Below the pieces are notes generated by a model. It was not told where the DNA came from. It did not search any database and saw only the letters and a list, made by a program, of their open reading frames with translations. The position numbers and the translations under genes are program-made. This document shows positions 1 to 8,939 of a DNA stretch of 64,000 nt, one piece after another. Numbering within the stretch: position 1 is the first letter of the stretch; every line of letters begins with the position of its first letter. The DNA comes from Hydrogenophaga sp. (GTDB lineage Bacteria > Pseudomonadota > Gammaproteobacteria > Burkholderiales > Burkholderiaceae_C), in assembly GCF_026125825.1 (NCBI RefSeq), contig NZ_JAHCKK010000008.1:1-64000 (forward strand), given 5' to 3'.

Positions 1-292
1 CGGAGTCGGCCCACTGAGACGAAGGGCCGTCCTCGGCCGTCACAGGCACGTTGAGGTTCAACACGAACACGACCTCTCCCCCGAAGCGGCCCACGCCCAG
101 GCTTTTCATGAGCACCTGCTCCTGCTCGGGTCGCTCCATGCGCAGAAAGCAGATGGCCTGTTTGGTGCCTTCGTGCATGGCGGTCAGGATGTCAAGCCGC
201 GTGATGCGCCCGAACTCACTGCACAGCTGGTGCAGTGCGGATTTCAGGCTGGAAACGTCGCTGTATTGCCTGAGTTCTGCGAGTGTGCTCAC
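1..292 (-). CDS. RRM-like small protein, 3'-truncated by window edge
   Basis: A reading frame runs off the left edge on the minus strand, with 97 codons visible. It starts at a GTG preceded by a GGGAG Shine-Dalgarno sequence at good spacing. The translation begins MSTLAELRQYSDVSSLKSAL and continues with an alternating strand/helix pattern, including 'ITRLDILTAM' and 'KQAICFLRME'. This resembles the single-RRM RNA-binding-like proteins of Burkholderiales. The family call is inference from pattern, and no nucleic-acid-binding residues can be confirmed. It is divergent from the GGDEF/EAL gene across about 230 bp of relatively AT-rich DNA that probably holds both promoters. Confidence 0.6.
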   Translation of the reverse strand, partial: MSTLAELRQYSDVSSLKSALHQLCSEFGRITRLDILTAMHEGTKQAICFLRMERPEQEQVLMKSLGVGRFGGEVVFVLNLNVPVTAEDGPSSQWADS

Positions 293-433
293 AATCAACT
301 CCCTCAATCAAAGTTCGAATCGGCGTGGTGATGCGGGTGGCGCAAAAGTGTTGGGTAACAGAGGCTTGGCATCGGCGATGGGGCCCATGTTAAAACATAA
401 GCAACAAAATCTCACATTTACGTTACAAAAATT

Positions 434-503
434 CCCCACATTTGGGGAGGCCGTGCGGAAGTTCACACGCCTGTGGCGAGCTTGCGCCCACCATGTGTGG
501 GGC
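434..503. promoter_or_regulatory. paired inverted repeats upstream of the c-di-GMP gene
   Basis: Two look-alike inverted repeats lie in the divergent intergenic region. The first, at 434-447, is CCCCA-CATT-TGGGG. The second, at 487-501, is CCCAC-CATGT-GTGGG. Their centres are about 53 bp apart, roughly five helical turns. An AT-rich patch with the inverted repeat ATGTT-AA-AACAT precedes them at about 388-399. The spacing and shared half-site suggest a dimeric regulator acting on the PAS-GGDEF-EAL gene, but no regulator is identified. Confidence 0.3.
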
Positions 504-521
504 AGATGACAGACCGTCTGT

Positions 522-3494
522 ATGCTGCACCCCCGACCACCGAATTCCTCTCTCATGCGCCCTGGATCCGACAACCGCCCCCCTTTGGTCGCCGACACCG
601 CGATGGAGCGCACTGGCGCCTGGGCCGTGCCGCACCAGCGCAGCGAACTGGACCGCCTGGCCCAGTTGGGCGCGCAACTCGCGGGCACGGACGCCGCGCT
701 GTTGCTGGACCTGTCCCATGTGCCGCCCGAAGCCCTGGGGGCACACGGGCTGGAGCCGGACCTGGTGGCCGGGCTGCTGCAAGCCTGTGCCCCGCTGCTG
801 CGCGAGCGCGCGGACCTGGAGCGATCGCTGCCCGGCGAGGCCACCGCGCCCTTCGGCCAGGGGCATTGGCTTCCGGTGTTCGACGCGGTGGGGCAGACCG
901 GCCTGCTGCTGCTCAGCCACGCGGCCTGCGAGCCGCAAGCCGCGGCCAAGCCCCCACTGCAGCTGCTCGCCCAACACGCGGCCGACGTGCTGGCCCTGGC
1001 GCGGCGCTGCGAGCAAAGCGAGCAGTACAACGCCAACGTGCTGCGCGAAAGCGAGAGCCGGCTCAACCTGACCGAGCACACCGCTGGCGCGGGCAGTTGG
1101 TCGCTGCAACTCTCCACCCGCGAGGTGGTTCACTCGGACGAATTCGCCACCATCCTCGGGCTGGCCGATCACCATCAGGTGCGCAACCTCGAAGACATGG
1201 TGCAGCGCTATTCGCCCGAATGGCGCAACGGCATTCGCCAGCGCCTGGAGCGCTGCGCGCAGTACGGCGAAGGCTTCGACGAGGAAATCCAGATCATGGT
1301 CGAGGGCAGTGCGCCCAAGTGGGTGCGCACCGTGGGCACGGCGGTGCGTCGCGCCAACGGCCAGATCGTGCGCATCCAGGGCGCGATCCAGGACATCTCG
1401 GCGCAAAAGCAGGCCCAGCAGGACACGCTGCGCCTGGCGATGCGCCTGACCACCACGCTGGCCAGCATCACGGAAGCCTTCGTCACGCTCGACCGGCAGT
1501 GCTGCTTCACCTACCTCAACCAGGAAAGCGAACGGCTGCTGCAGAAGACCACCGCCGACCTGCTGGGGCTGGAGGTCTGGCAGGGTTTCAGCGCCGGCCT
1601 CTCGCAGCGCCTGAAGGACCAGCTCACCAAATCGCTCAACACCAATCGCCGGGTGGAGCTGGAGGACTTCTTCCCCACGCTGGGCAAATGGCTGGAGGTG
1701 CGGGCCTACCCCTTTGCCGAAGGCCTGGCGGTGTACTTCCGCGACGTCACCGAACGCCGACGCTCTCAGGAACAGCTGATGCTGCTGGAAACCAGCGTCT
1801 CGCGGCTCAACGACATCGTCGTGATCGCGGAAACGGGCGCCGGCAGCGACGACCAGGAGCCGCACATCGTCTTCGTGAACGACGCCTTCGAGCAGCACAC
1901 CGGCTACAGCCGCGCCGAAGTGCTCGGGCAGACGCCGCGCATGCTGCTCGAACTCGACCCGGCCATCCCCAAGCTGCGCGAACTCGCGCAGGGGCTGCAG
2001 CAGACGCAACAGGCGCGCACCGAACTGATGGTGCGCCGCAAGAACGGGGCCATGTTCTGGGTGGAGCTCGAAGTGGTCTCGGTCCAGGCCACCGCCGAAG
2101 AGGTGACGCACTGGGTGGCGGTGGGGCGCGACATCACGCAGCGCAAGACCGCCGAGGACATGATCCGCCACCTGGCGTTCTACGACGCGCTGACCGACCT
2201 GCCCAACCGCCAGTTGCTGCTCGACCGGCTGCAGCAGGCCCTGGCGGCGAGCGCGCGCTCGGGCCAGCACGGTGCCCTGATGTTCATCGACCTGGACAAC
2301 TTCAAGATCCTCAACGACACGCTGGGCCACCACATGGGCGACCAGCTGCTGCAGAAGGTGGCCGCACGCCTGACCCGCAGCGTGCGCAAGACCGACATGG
2401 TCGCGCGCCTGGGCGGCGACGAGTTCGTGGTGATGGTCGATGACCTGAGCACCGACCCCGACGCCGCGGCCTTCAAGGCCACGGCGCTGGCCGAGAAGGT
2501 GCTCAACACCCTGCGCGAGCCGTTCCAGCTCAACGGCCACCAGCATTTCGCCACGCCCAGCATCGGCGTCACCTCGTTCAACGGCCAGCAGAGCGACGTG
2601 GGCGAACTGCTCAAGCAGGCGGACCTGGCCATGTACCAGGCCAAGTCCCTGGGCCGCAACACGCTGTGCTTCTTCGACCCCAACATGCAGGCCACCGTGA
2701 GCGCCAACGCCACCGTGAGCTCCGACCTTCGTGTGGCGCTGAGCGAGCAGCAGTTCGTGGTGCACTACCAGCCGCAGGTGGACCGTGTAGGCGTCATCAC
2801 TGGCGTGGAGGCCCTGGTGCGGTGGCAGCACCCGCAGCGCGGCCTGATGTTCCCGGCCGACTTCATCCCCGTGGCCGAAGACACCGGCCTGATTCTGCCG
2901 CTGGGCCAGTGGGTGCTGGAGAAATCGTGCGAACAGCTCGCGGCCTGGGCCGACCGGCCCCAGACGGCCAACCTGAGCATCGCGGTGAACGTGAGCGTGC
3001 GCCAGTTCCGCCACCCCGACTTCGTGGACATGGTGATGGCCGCGATCACACGCACCGGCATCCGCCCGCACAAGCTCAAGCTCGAACTCACCGAAAGCCT
3101 GCTGGCCGACCGCATGGAAATCACCATCGACAAGATGGGCATGCTCAAGGCCCTGGGCGTGACGCTCTCGCTCGACGACTTCGGCGTGGGCTACTCATCG
3201 CTCTCCGTCCTCAAGCGCCTGCCCCTGGACCAGCTCAAGATCGACAAGGGCTTCGTGGCCGACGTGCTCACCGACCCGAACGACGCCGCGATCTCGCGCG
3301 CCATCATCGCGCTGGCGCAGAGCCTGAGCCTTCAGGTGGTGGCCGAAGGTGTGGAAACCCAGGAGCAGCGCGACTTCCTGGCCTACCAGGGATGCGACCA
3401 GTTCCAGGGCCACCTGTTCGCCAAGCCCCTGCCCATCGAGTCGCTCGACGCCCTGCTGCAGAACCCCACCGCAGGCATGCTGGTGCTGTCCTGA
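522..3494 (+). CDS. PAS-GGDEF-EAL cyclic-di-GMP sensor protein
   Basis: This 990-residue protein is probably cytoplasmic, as no membrane segment is evident. The N-terminal ~150 residues look GAF-like. Three PAS/PAC units follow at about 180-300, 305-415 and 425-545. A GGDEF domain occupies about 550-705, with an intact GGDEF at 631-635 and an inhibitory RxxD (RKTD) five residues upstream. An EAL domain covers about 725-980, with EALVRW at 763-768 and DDFGVGYSS. Both catalytic motifs look intact, so it may make and break c-di-GMP, perhaps with one activity dominating. Start choice is uncertain: an ATG at 555 is an alternative and neither has a strong ribosome site. No partner gene is adjacent. 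Confidence 0.93.
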   Translation: MLHPRPPNSSLMRPGSDNRPPLVADTAMERTGAWAVPHQRSELDRLAQLGAQLAGTDAALLLDLSHVPPEALGAHGLEPDLVAGLLQACAPLLRERADLERSLPGEATAPFGQGHWLPVFDAVGQTGLLLLSHAACEPQAAAKPPLQLLAQHAADVLALARRCEQSEQYNANVLRESESRLNLTEHTAGAGSWSLQLSTREVVHSDEFATILGLADHHQVRNLEDMVQRYSPEWRNGIRQRLERCAQYGEGFDEEIQIMVEGSAPKWVRTVGTAVRRANGQIVRIQGAIQDISAQKQAQQDTLRLAMRLTTTLASITEAFVTLDRQCCFTYLNQESERLLQKTTADLLGLEVWQGFSAGLSQRLKDQLTKSLNTNRRVELEDFFPTLGKWLEVRAYPFAEGLAVYFRDVTERRRSQEQLMLLETSVSRLNDIVVIAETGAGSDDQEPHIVFVNDAFEQHTGYSRAEVLGQTPRMLLELDPAIPKLRELAQGLQQTQQARTELMVRRKNGAMFWVELEVVSVQATAEEVTHWVAVGRDITQRKTAEDMIRHLAFYDALTDLPNRQLLLDRLQQALAASARSGQHGALMFIDLDNFKILNDTLGHHMGDQLLQKVAARLTRSVRKTDMVARLGGDEFVVMVDDLSTDPDAAAFKATALAEKVLNTLREPFQLNGHQHFATPSIGVTSFNGQQSDVGELLKQADLAMYQAKSLGRNTLCFFDPNMQATVSANATVSSDLRVALSEQQFVVHYQPQVDRVGVITGVEALVRWQHPQRGLMFPADFIPVAEDTGLILPLGQWVLEKSCEQLAAWADRPQTANLSIAVNVSVRQFRHPDFVDMVMAAITRTGIRPHKLKLELTESLLADRMEITIDKMGMLKALGVTLSLDDFGVGYSSLSVLKRLPLDQLKIDKGFVADVLTDPNDAAISRAIIALAQSLSLQVVAEGVETQEQRDFLAYQGCDQFQGHLFAKPLPIESLDALLQNPTAGMLVLS

Positions 3495-3503
3495 GCGGCT
3501 CCC

Positions 3504-4562
3504 TCACCAGCCGGTGATGGAGGGGTTCTGGAAACTGTAGTGGTTGGGCAGGGCGAGGTTGGAAAACGAGAACGACAGGCTCACGTCCAGCGCCGTCACC
3601 TGGTGCCACCAGCCCAGGGGCAGGAACACCGTCTCGCCGGGCTCCGCGATCACCTCCAGCACGGTTGCCTGTTCGAAAAGGGGATACCGCGCCAGGTCCG
3701 GCCGGTCGAGATCGACCGGGCTGTAGACCTCGAAGTGGTTGTACAGCAGCGGCGTCTGCAGCGGCGAGATGAAGCGCCAGCGCTTGCGGCCCACGATCTG
3801 GGTGTGGCACAGCATGAGCGTGTCGTGGTGCAGCGGTGTGACCGTGCCCGCCGGGCCGAACCAGAACGAGGCGCGGCGCGCCAGTTGCGCGGGATCGCAG
3901 AAAGCGGGCAGGCTGCCGATGTCGGCCAGGATGGGCGCGAACTCGGGCCGGGCCAGCATCTCGTTGTTGGCCGTCAGGTAGTAGTCGTTGGTGGTGCCGC
4001 CAGCCAGCACCTGATCGACAAAGTTCGCAAGCCGCACGCGGCGCTTGTGGTCCAGTTTGTTGACCTCGTAGTTCGGGTCGGCACTGCGCTCGGCCTGGAT
4101 CTCGACATCGAGGTGGCCAAAGCGCGCGCGCAGGTCCTGCGGCGACCATCGCCGCAGGGCAGGCCAGTCGCGCGCCACGTCAGTGAGCACCACCGGGCGG
4201 CTGCCCACCACGTACTTCTCGACGAATTCGGCCAGCGGCACAGCCTCGCGCTTCTCCACCTGGCCGTAGCGCGGGTGGAGCTCCAGCAGCTTCTGCTGGT
4301 TGGCCATCACCGATTCGAGCTTGGTCTGAAGTTGCTGGAACTTGCGCGCGGCGAGGAACACCGGGTCACTGTCCATCGCCCGGATCGCGGGCTCGCACTC
4401 GGCCGGGTCCAGGCCCGCTTGCGTCATCGCGAGCAGCATGGACTCGGGCGTGCAATGGCGCAGCCGGTTCTCGGCGATCCATTGCAGCCAGCCCGCGTCG
4501 AGCGGGCGAAACGGGGCCGCCTCCAGGGGCCTGGGTGCGGCGGGAATGGTGGGCGGGCTCAT
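3504..4562 (-). CDS. JmjC/cupin-8 family 2-oxoglutarate oxygenase-like protein
   Basis: A 352-residue protein with a C-terminal JmjC/cupin_8 barrel at about 105-335. The Fe(II) triad is visible as HxD (H245, D247, in TPLHHD) plus a distal His in GWWH (H320). K260 in GRKRWRF is the likely 2-oxoglutarate anchor. It should therefore be a protein or small-molecule hydroxylase, though the substrate is unknown. The N-terminal ~100 residues are helical, with a stretch rich in Gln and Lys. It converges on the c-di-GMP gene (9 bp gap) and lies downstream of putA on the same strand (32 bp), so it could be read through from putA. Nothing ties it to proline metabolism. Confidence 0.85.
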   Translation of the reverse strand: MSPPTIPAAPRPLEAAPFRPLDAGWLQWIAENRLRHCTPESMLLAMTQAGLDPAECEPAIRAMDSDPVFLAARKFQQLQTKLESVMANQQKLLELHPRYGQVEKREAVPLAEFVEKYVVGSRPVVLTDVARDWPALRRWSPQDLRARFGHLDVEIQAERSADPNYEVNKLDHKRRVRLANFVDQVLAGGTTNDYYLTANNEMLARPEFAPILADIGSLPAFCDPAQLARRASFWFGPAGTVTPLHHDTLMLCHTQIVGRKRWRFISPLQTPLLYNHFEVYSPVDLDRPDLARYPLFEQATVLEVIAEPGETVFLPLGWWHQVTALDVSLSFSFSNLALPNHYSFQNPSITGW

Positions 4563-4594
4563 GCGGCCACCAGTATCTCACCGCCCTGCGCCGC

Positions 4595-7567
4595 CTAGCC
4601 GGTGAACAGCGCCACGTTGCCGCCGGCTGCCGTGGTGTTGATGGTCAGCGTCTGCTCGGCGCAGAAGCGTTGCAGGTAGTGCGGGCCGCCCGCTTTGGGA
4701 CCGGTGCCGCTGAGGCCTTCGCCCCCGAAGGGCTGCACGCCCACGACGGCGCCGATCATGTTGCGGTTCACGTAGACGTTGCCCACGCGCGCGGCGCCCG
4801 CCAGGGCCAGGGCCCGGCTGTCGATGCGCGTCTGGATGCCGAGCGTGAGGCCATAGCCCAGCGCGTTGACCTGCTGGATGACGGCCATCGGATCGCCGCG
4901 CCAGCGCACCACCTGCAGCACCGGACCGAAGATCTCCTGCGTCACCTCGGCGATGTGGCCCACCTCGTACATGCTCGGCCCGACCAGCTGCGGCAGGGCT
5001 GGCGAGCGGTTCGCGTCGAGGAGCGGCCTGGCATGGCCATCGAGGCGCTGCAGGTGCCGATCGATGCCTTGGAAGGCCTCGGCGTCGATCACCGGGCCGA
5101 GGTCGGTCGCGAGCTCGGCCGGGTCCCCCGCCACCAGCTCGCGCGCCGCGCCCTGGATCATCGCGATCACGCCATCGGCCACGGCCTCGTGCACGCACAG
5201 CAGGCGCAGCGCCGAACAGCGCTGGCCCGCGCTGCGGAACGCGCTCTGCACCACGGCGTCGGCCACCTGTTCGGGCAAGGCGGTGCTGTCCACCAGCATG
5301 GCATTGATGCCCCCAGTCTCGGCGATCAGGGGCACGATAGGCCCCTCCTTCTGGGCCAGCGCGCGCTGGATCAGCTTGGCCACCTGGGTCGACCCGGTGA
5401 ACACCACGCCGGCCACGCCGGGCTGCGCCACCAGCGCCGCGCCCACGGTCTCGCCCGGGCCGTGCAACAGTTGCAGCGCATCGGCGGGCACGCCCGCGGC
5501 GTGCAGCAGCTTCACGGCTTCGAGCGCGATGGCAGGCGTCTGCTCGGCGGGCTTGGCCAGCACGGTGTTGCCCGTGACCAGCGCCGCGGCCACCTGGCCG
5601 GTGAAGATCGCCAGCGGGAAGTTCCAGGGGCTGATGCAGACCCAGGCGCCGCGCCCTTCCAGGCGCAGCGTGTTGCTCTCGCCGGTGGGCCCTGGCAGGA
5701 CCTGGGGTGCCATCACCCGCTCGGCGTCGTTCGCGTAGTAGCGCAGAAAGTCGATGGCCTCGCGCACCTCGGACACCGCGTCGTTCCAGCCCTTGCGCGC
5801 TTCCTTCACCAGCAGTGCGCACAGGCGCGGCATCTGCTGCTGCATGGCATCGGCCGCGCGGCGCAGCGTGGCCGCGCGCTCGGCCAGTGGCGTGTGGTTC
5901 CAGCCGGCAAAGGCCCTCACGGCCCCATCGACCGCGCCCGGTGCGTCACCGGCGCGGGCCTCGGCCACCGCAGGCACGACCAGCGCCGCATGCGCCGCCA
6001 GCAACGGTTCGCGGTGTGCGACCACCGCGAGGTCCAGGCCCTGGCTGTTGGGGCGCGCCAGGCCGTACAGATCGGGCGGCAAGGGCAGCACGCAGGCGCT
6101 CTCACCCGGGCGGGACCGCGACAGCGGCGACACCAGCAGCTCGTCCATGCCCACCGACTCGTCGGCCAGCTGGTGGACGAACGAAGAGTTCGCGCCGTTC
6201 TCCAGCAGGCGGCGCACCAGGTAGGCCAGCAGATCGCGGTGCGCGCCCACCGGCGCATAGACGCGGCACGAGACCATCGGGTTCTTCAACACCTCGCGGT
6301 AGATGCCTTCGCCCATGCCGTGCAGGCGCTGCAGCTCGAAAGGCGTGCCCTGCTTTGCCGCCATCTGCAGAATCGCCGCGATGGTGCCCGCGTTGTGCGT
6401 GGCGAACTGCGGGTGGATCGCATCGTGCGCCGCCAGCAGGGCGCGCGCGCAGGCCAGGTAGCTCACGTCGGTGTGCGGCTTTTGCGTGAACACGGGGTAG
6501 GCCGGCAGGCCAAGCTCCTGCGCGCGCTTGATCTCGGCATCCCAGTAGGCGCCCTTGACCAGGCGGCACATGAATTTCAACCCGTGTTGCCGCGCCAGCC
6601 CCGCCACATGCTCGATCAGCTCCACGGCCCGGGTCTGGTACGCCTGCAGCGCCAAACCAAAACCCTGCCACCGCGGGCAGTGCTGCGCGACCTGCTTCGC
6701 CAGCGCCTCGAACACGGCCAGCGAAAGTTCGAGCCGGTCCACCTCTTCGGCGTCGATGGTGAGGTTGAGGTTGGCGGCGGCGGCCGCTTCGCACAGGGTC
6801 CACACGCGCGGCACCAGCTCGCGCATCACGCGATCGTGTTGCGCGTCCTCATAGCGCGGGTGCAGCGCGCTGAGCTTGATGGAGATGCCGTCGTTCTGGC
6901 CCGGGTGCCGCGCCGGGTCGGCGCTGCGCGCGATGGCCTCGATGGCGTTGCGGTAGCTCGCGAGGTAGCGCAAGGCGTCTTCATCGGTGCGGGCGCCCTC
7001 GCCCAGCATGTCGAAACTGAAGCGCAGGTTGGCCTGGCGCCTGCGCGCCGCAACGGCCTCTTTCATGCCCTCTTCGATGGTCTGCCCCAACACGAACTGG
7101 CGACCCAGCAACTGCACCGCGCGCAGTGTGGCAGCCACCACGGTCCGCGCGCCCAGCTTGGCCATCAGGCCGGGCTCGCTGCCCGCGTCCGGCAGGAAAT
7201 GCTTGGACATCGCAATGGCCGTGGACGACAGGCGCGCCAGGGTCGAGTCGGCCGCGCCATCGAAGTCGGCGCGGCCGAGCTGGTCGGCGGTGAGGGCGAT
7301 CGCGGTCTCGGCGTCCGGCACGCGCAGCAGCGCCTCGGCCAGCCGCATCAGGGCCAGGCCCTCGGCGCTGGAGATGGGGTACTCCTTGAGCAGGCTTTCC
7401 ATGGCCCAGAACGGCGGCGGGTTCTCGCGCACGGCGCGCACCCAGGGCGCCGCGTCGTCGGCCGCCGACGCCCAATCCAGGGCGCCGCGCAAGGCGCTCA
7501 GGCGATGGGCCAGCACGCCCGGCTCGGGACGGTAGGGAAACGGCAGGCGGTCTTGGGCACGGGGCAT
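4595..7567 (-). CDS. putA: bifunctional proline dehydrogenase / P5C dehydrogenase (short PutA)
   Basis: PutA oxidises proline to glutamate in two steps and feeds electrons to the quinone pool. The protein is 990 residues, starting at the ATG behind a GGAG box. An upstream in-frame start at 7639 is less likely. The N-terminal half carries the FAD proline dehydrogenase barrel (KGAYWD at about 335). The C-terminal half is an NAD aldehyde dehydrogenase with catalytic Cys784 in GQRCSA. It ends in 'TINTTAAGGN...', as short type-A PutA proteins do. There is no ribbon-helix-helix repressor domain at the N-terminus and no extra C-terminal domain. Regulation is therefore probably by the divergent AsnC-type gene 105 bp away. 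Confidence 0.96.
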   Translation of the reverse strand: MPRAQDRLPFPYRPEPGVLAHRLSALRGALDWASAADDAAPWVRAVRENPPPFWAMESLLKEYPISSAEGLALMRLAEALLRVPDAETAIALTADQLGRADFDGAADSTLARLSSTAIAMSKHFLPDAGSEPGLMAKLGARTVVAATLRAVQLLGRQFVLGQTIEEGMKEAVAARRRQANLRFSFDMLGEGARTDEDALRYLASYRNAIEAIARSADPARHPGQNDGISIKLSALHPRYEDAQHDRVMRELVPRVWTLCEAAAAANLNLTIDAEEVDRLELSLAVFEALAKQVAQHCPRWQGFGLALQAYQTRAVELIEHVAGLARQHGLKFMCRLVKGAYWDAEIKRAQELGLPAYPVFTQKPHTDVSYLACARALLAAHDAIHPQFATHNAGTIAAILQMAAKQGTPFELQRLHGMGEGIYREVLKNPMVSCRVYAPVGAHRDLLAYLVRRLLENGANSSFVHQLADESVGMDELLVSPLSRSRPGESACVLPLPPDLYGLARPNSQGLDLAVVAHREPLLAAHAALVVPAVAEARAGDAPGAVDGAVRAFAGWNHTPLAERAATLRRAADAMQQQMPRLCALLVKEARKGWNDAVSEVREAIDFLRYYANDAERVMAPQVLPGPTGESNTLRLEGRGAWVCISPWNFPLAIFTGQVAAALVTGNTVLAKPAEQTPAIALEAVKLLHAAGVPADALQLLHGPGETVGAALVAQPGVAGVVFTGSTQVAKLIQRALAQKEGPIVPLIAETGGINAMLVDSTALPEQVADAVVQSAFRSAGQRCSALRLLCVHEAVADGVIAMIQGAARELVAGDPAELATDLGPVIDAEAFQGIDRHLQRLDGHARPLLDANRSPALPQLVGPSMYEVGHIAEVTQEIFGPVLQVVRWRGDPMAVIQQVNALGYGLTLGIQTRIDSRALALAGAARVGNVYVNRNMIGAVVGVQPFGGEGLSGTGPKAGGPHYLQRFCAEQTLTINTTAAGGNVALFTG

Positions 7568-7627
7568 GAAACACTCCACAAGGCAGACGAACGGTGAATC
7601 CACGCATGTTGCCGCCGATTCATCCGA

Positions 7628-7663
7628 GTTTTTCACCAAAAAACAACCATTCGACCGGATAAT
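7628..7663. promoter_or_regulatory. putA / AsnC-regulator divergent control region
   Basis: The inverted repeat GTTTTT-cacca-AAAAAC (7628-7644) sits midway between putA and its divergent regulator. It has the A/T-rich arms typical of Lrp/AsnC sites. A -10-like GATAAT lies at 7658-7663, only 8 bp before the regulator's ATG, and no Shine-Dalgarno sequence follows it. If that hexamer is used, the regulator mRNA would be nearly leaderless. The -35 element is unclear. Assignment to the AsnC protein is inference from position. Confidence 0.4.
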
Positions 7664-7671
7664 CGACGGCC

Positions 7672-8142
7672 ATGTCCGACACCCAGGAACCCGACCGCAT
7701 CGATCTGAAGATCCTGCAGCTCCTGCAGGCCGATGGCCGGCTCACCAACCTCAAGCTGGCCGAGGCAGTGGCCCTGTCGCCCACTGCCGTGCTCGCACGC
7801 ACCCAGCGACTGCAACGCGACGGCTACATCCTGGGCTACGAGGCGCGGCTGAATCCGCTCAAGCTCGGGCGCGGGATGATGGTCTTCGTCGAGGTGCTGC
7901 TCGACCGGACCACGCCCAACGTGTTCAACGAATTCAAGGCCGCCGTGCAAGTGCGCGACGAGATCATGGAATGCCACATGGTCGCCGGCGGCTTTGACTA
8001 CCTGCTCAAGACGCGCATGGCCGACATGGCCGCCTACCGCGACTTTGCCGGCAGCGTGCTGTGGCAGTTGCCAGGCGTGCGCGAGACGCGCACGTATGCG
8101 GTGATGGAAGAGGTGAAGAACAGCTCGCGGCTACCCTTGTGA
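7672..8142 (+). CDS. Lrp/AsnC-family transcriptional regulator, probable proline-responsive putA activator
   Basis: A 156-residue protein. An N-terminal winged helix-turn-helix (about 5-65, 'LKILQLLQADGRLTNLKLA') is followed by a RAM ligand-binding domain (about 72-150, with 'ECHMVAGGFDYLLK'). This is the normal family length. It is divergent from putA. Because this PutA lacks its own DNA-binding domain, this regulator is the likely proline sensor, as with PutR/BkdR-type proteins elsewhere. That pairing is inferred from context. The start has no ribosome site and lies just behind a -10-like box. Confidence 0.92.
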   Translation: MSDTQEPDRIDLKILQLLQADGRLTNLKLAEAVALSPTAVLARTQRLQRDGYILGYEARLNPLKLGRGMMVFVEVLLDRTTPNVFNEFKAAVQVRDEIMECHMVAGGFDYLLKTRMADMAAYRDFAGSVLWQLPGVRETRTYAVMEEVKNSSRLPL

Positions 8143-8180
8143 TCAGCTCAGCGGCGACGCCGCCTGCCTGATTGGGGTGG

Positions 8181-8900
8181 TCATGCCAACGCCGCGGGTT
8201 TGGCGGCGCGATCACCGAAGACAGCGCGCCCCACACGCACCATGGTCGAGCCGGCGGCGATGGCGGCTTCGAGGTCGTCGCTCATGCCCATCGATAGCGT
8301 GTCGAGCGCGAAGCCAGCCCGGTTGAGTTGATCAAACAAGGCCTTGGCCTGCAGGAACACCGCGCGCTGCGCCTCGAAGGTGGGCGCCGGTTCGGGAATG
8401 CACATGAGGCCGCGCAGCTTCAGCCTGGGCAGGCGCGCCACCGCCTGCGCCAGCTCGTGCAGATCGGCAGGCGCCACGCCGGCTTTCGTGAGTCCGCCGT
8501 CCACGTTCACCTGCAGACACACCTGCAGCGGCGGCAGGCCTTCGGGCCGCTGTTCGCTCAGGCGCTCGGCGATCTTGAGCCGGTCCACCGATTGCACCCA
8601 GTCGAAATGCGCGGCCACCAGCCGGGTCTTGTTGCTTTGCAATGGACCGATGCAGTGCCATTCCGTTGGCATCGGCGCAACAGACGGTGCGCGCAGCGCG
8701 AGGATCTTCTCGACGCCTTCCTGCACGTAGTTCTCGCCAAAACACCGCTGACCGGCGGCCTGCGCCTGACGAACGGCGTCCGCGCCGAAGGTCTTGGAAA
8801 CCGCCAGCAAAACCACCGCATCCACGGGGCGTCCGGCGTGTGAACAAGCACGCGAAATGCGCTCTTTCAGCCCTTGGAGATTGCGTTCAATGGTCGTCAT
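8181..8900 (-). CDS. YggS-family pyridoxal-5'-phosphate homeostasis protein (PLPBP)
   Basis: A 239-residue single-domain alanine-racemase-like TIM barrel that binds PLP without known catalysis and buffers free PLP. The PLP lysine is K36 in LAVSKTFG. FGENYVQE and the signature LSMGMSDDLEAAI are present near the C-terminus, followed by STMVRVGRAVFG. It is divergent from pilT, an arrangement common in beta- and gammaproteobacteria. It converges on the AsnC gene with a 38 bp gap. There is no sign of unusual structure. Confidence 0.95.
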   Translation of the reverse strand: MTTIERNLQGLKERISRACSHAGRPVDAVVLLAVSKTFGADAVRQAQAAGQRCFGENYVQEGVEKILALRAPSVAPMPTEWHCIGPLQSNKTRLVAAHFDWVQSVDRLKIAERLSEQRPEGLPPLQVCLQVNVDGGLTKAGVAPADLHELAQAVARLPRLKLRGLMCIPEPAPTFEAQRAVFLQAKALFDQLNRAGFALDTLSMGMSDDLEAAIAAGSTMVRVGRAVFGDRAAKPAALA

Positions 8901-8939
8901 AATCTGCCGTCATACCTCAACACCGCACGGGACCCCGGG

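Noticed and set aside
423-3071. 882-codon minus-strand frame over the GGDEF/EAL gene
   Set aside because: The translation is His/Val/Leu/Arg-rich shadow sequence, and the opposite strand has full PAS, GGDEF and EAL motifs.
4535-7597. 1020-codon plus-strand frame antisense to putA
   Set aside because: It is the mirror of putA codon bias in high-GC DNA. The product is His/Gln/Arg-rich low-complexity with no motif, while the minus strand encodes a complete PutA.
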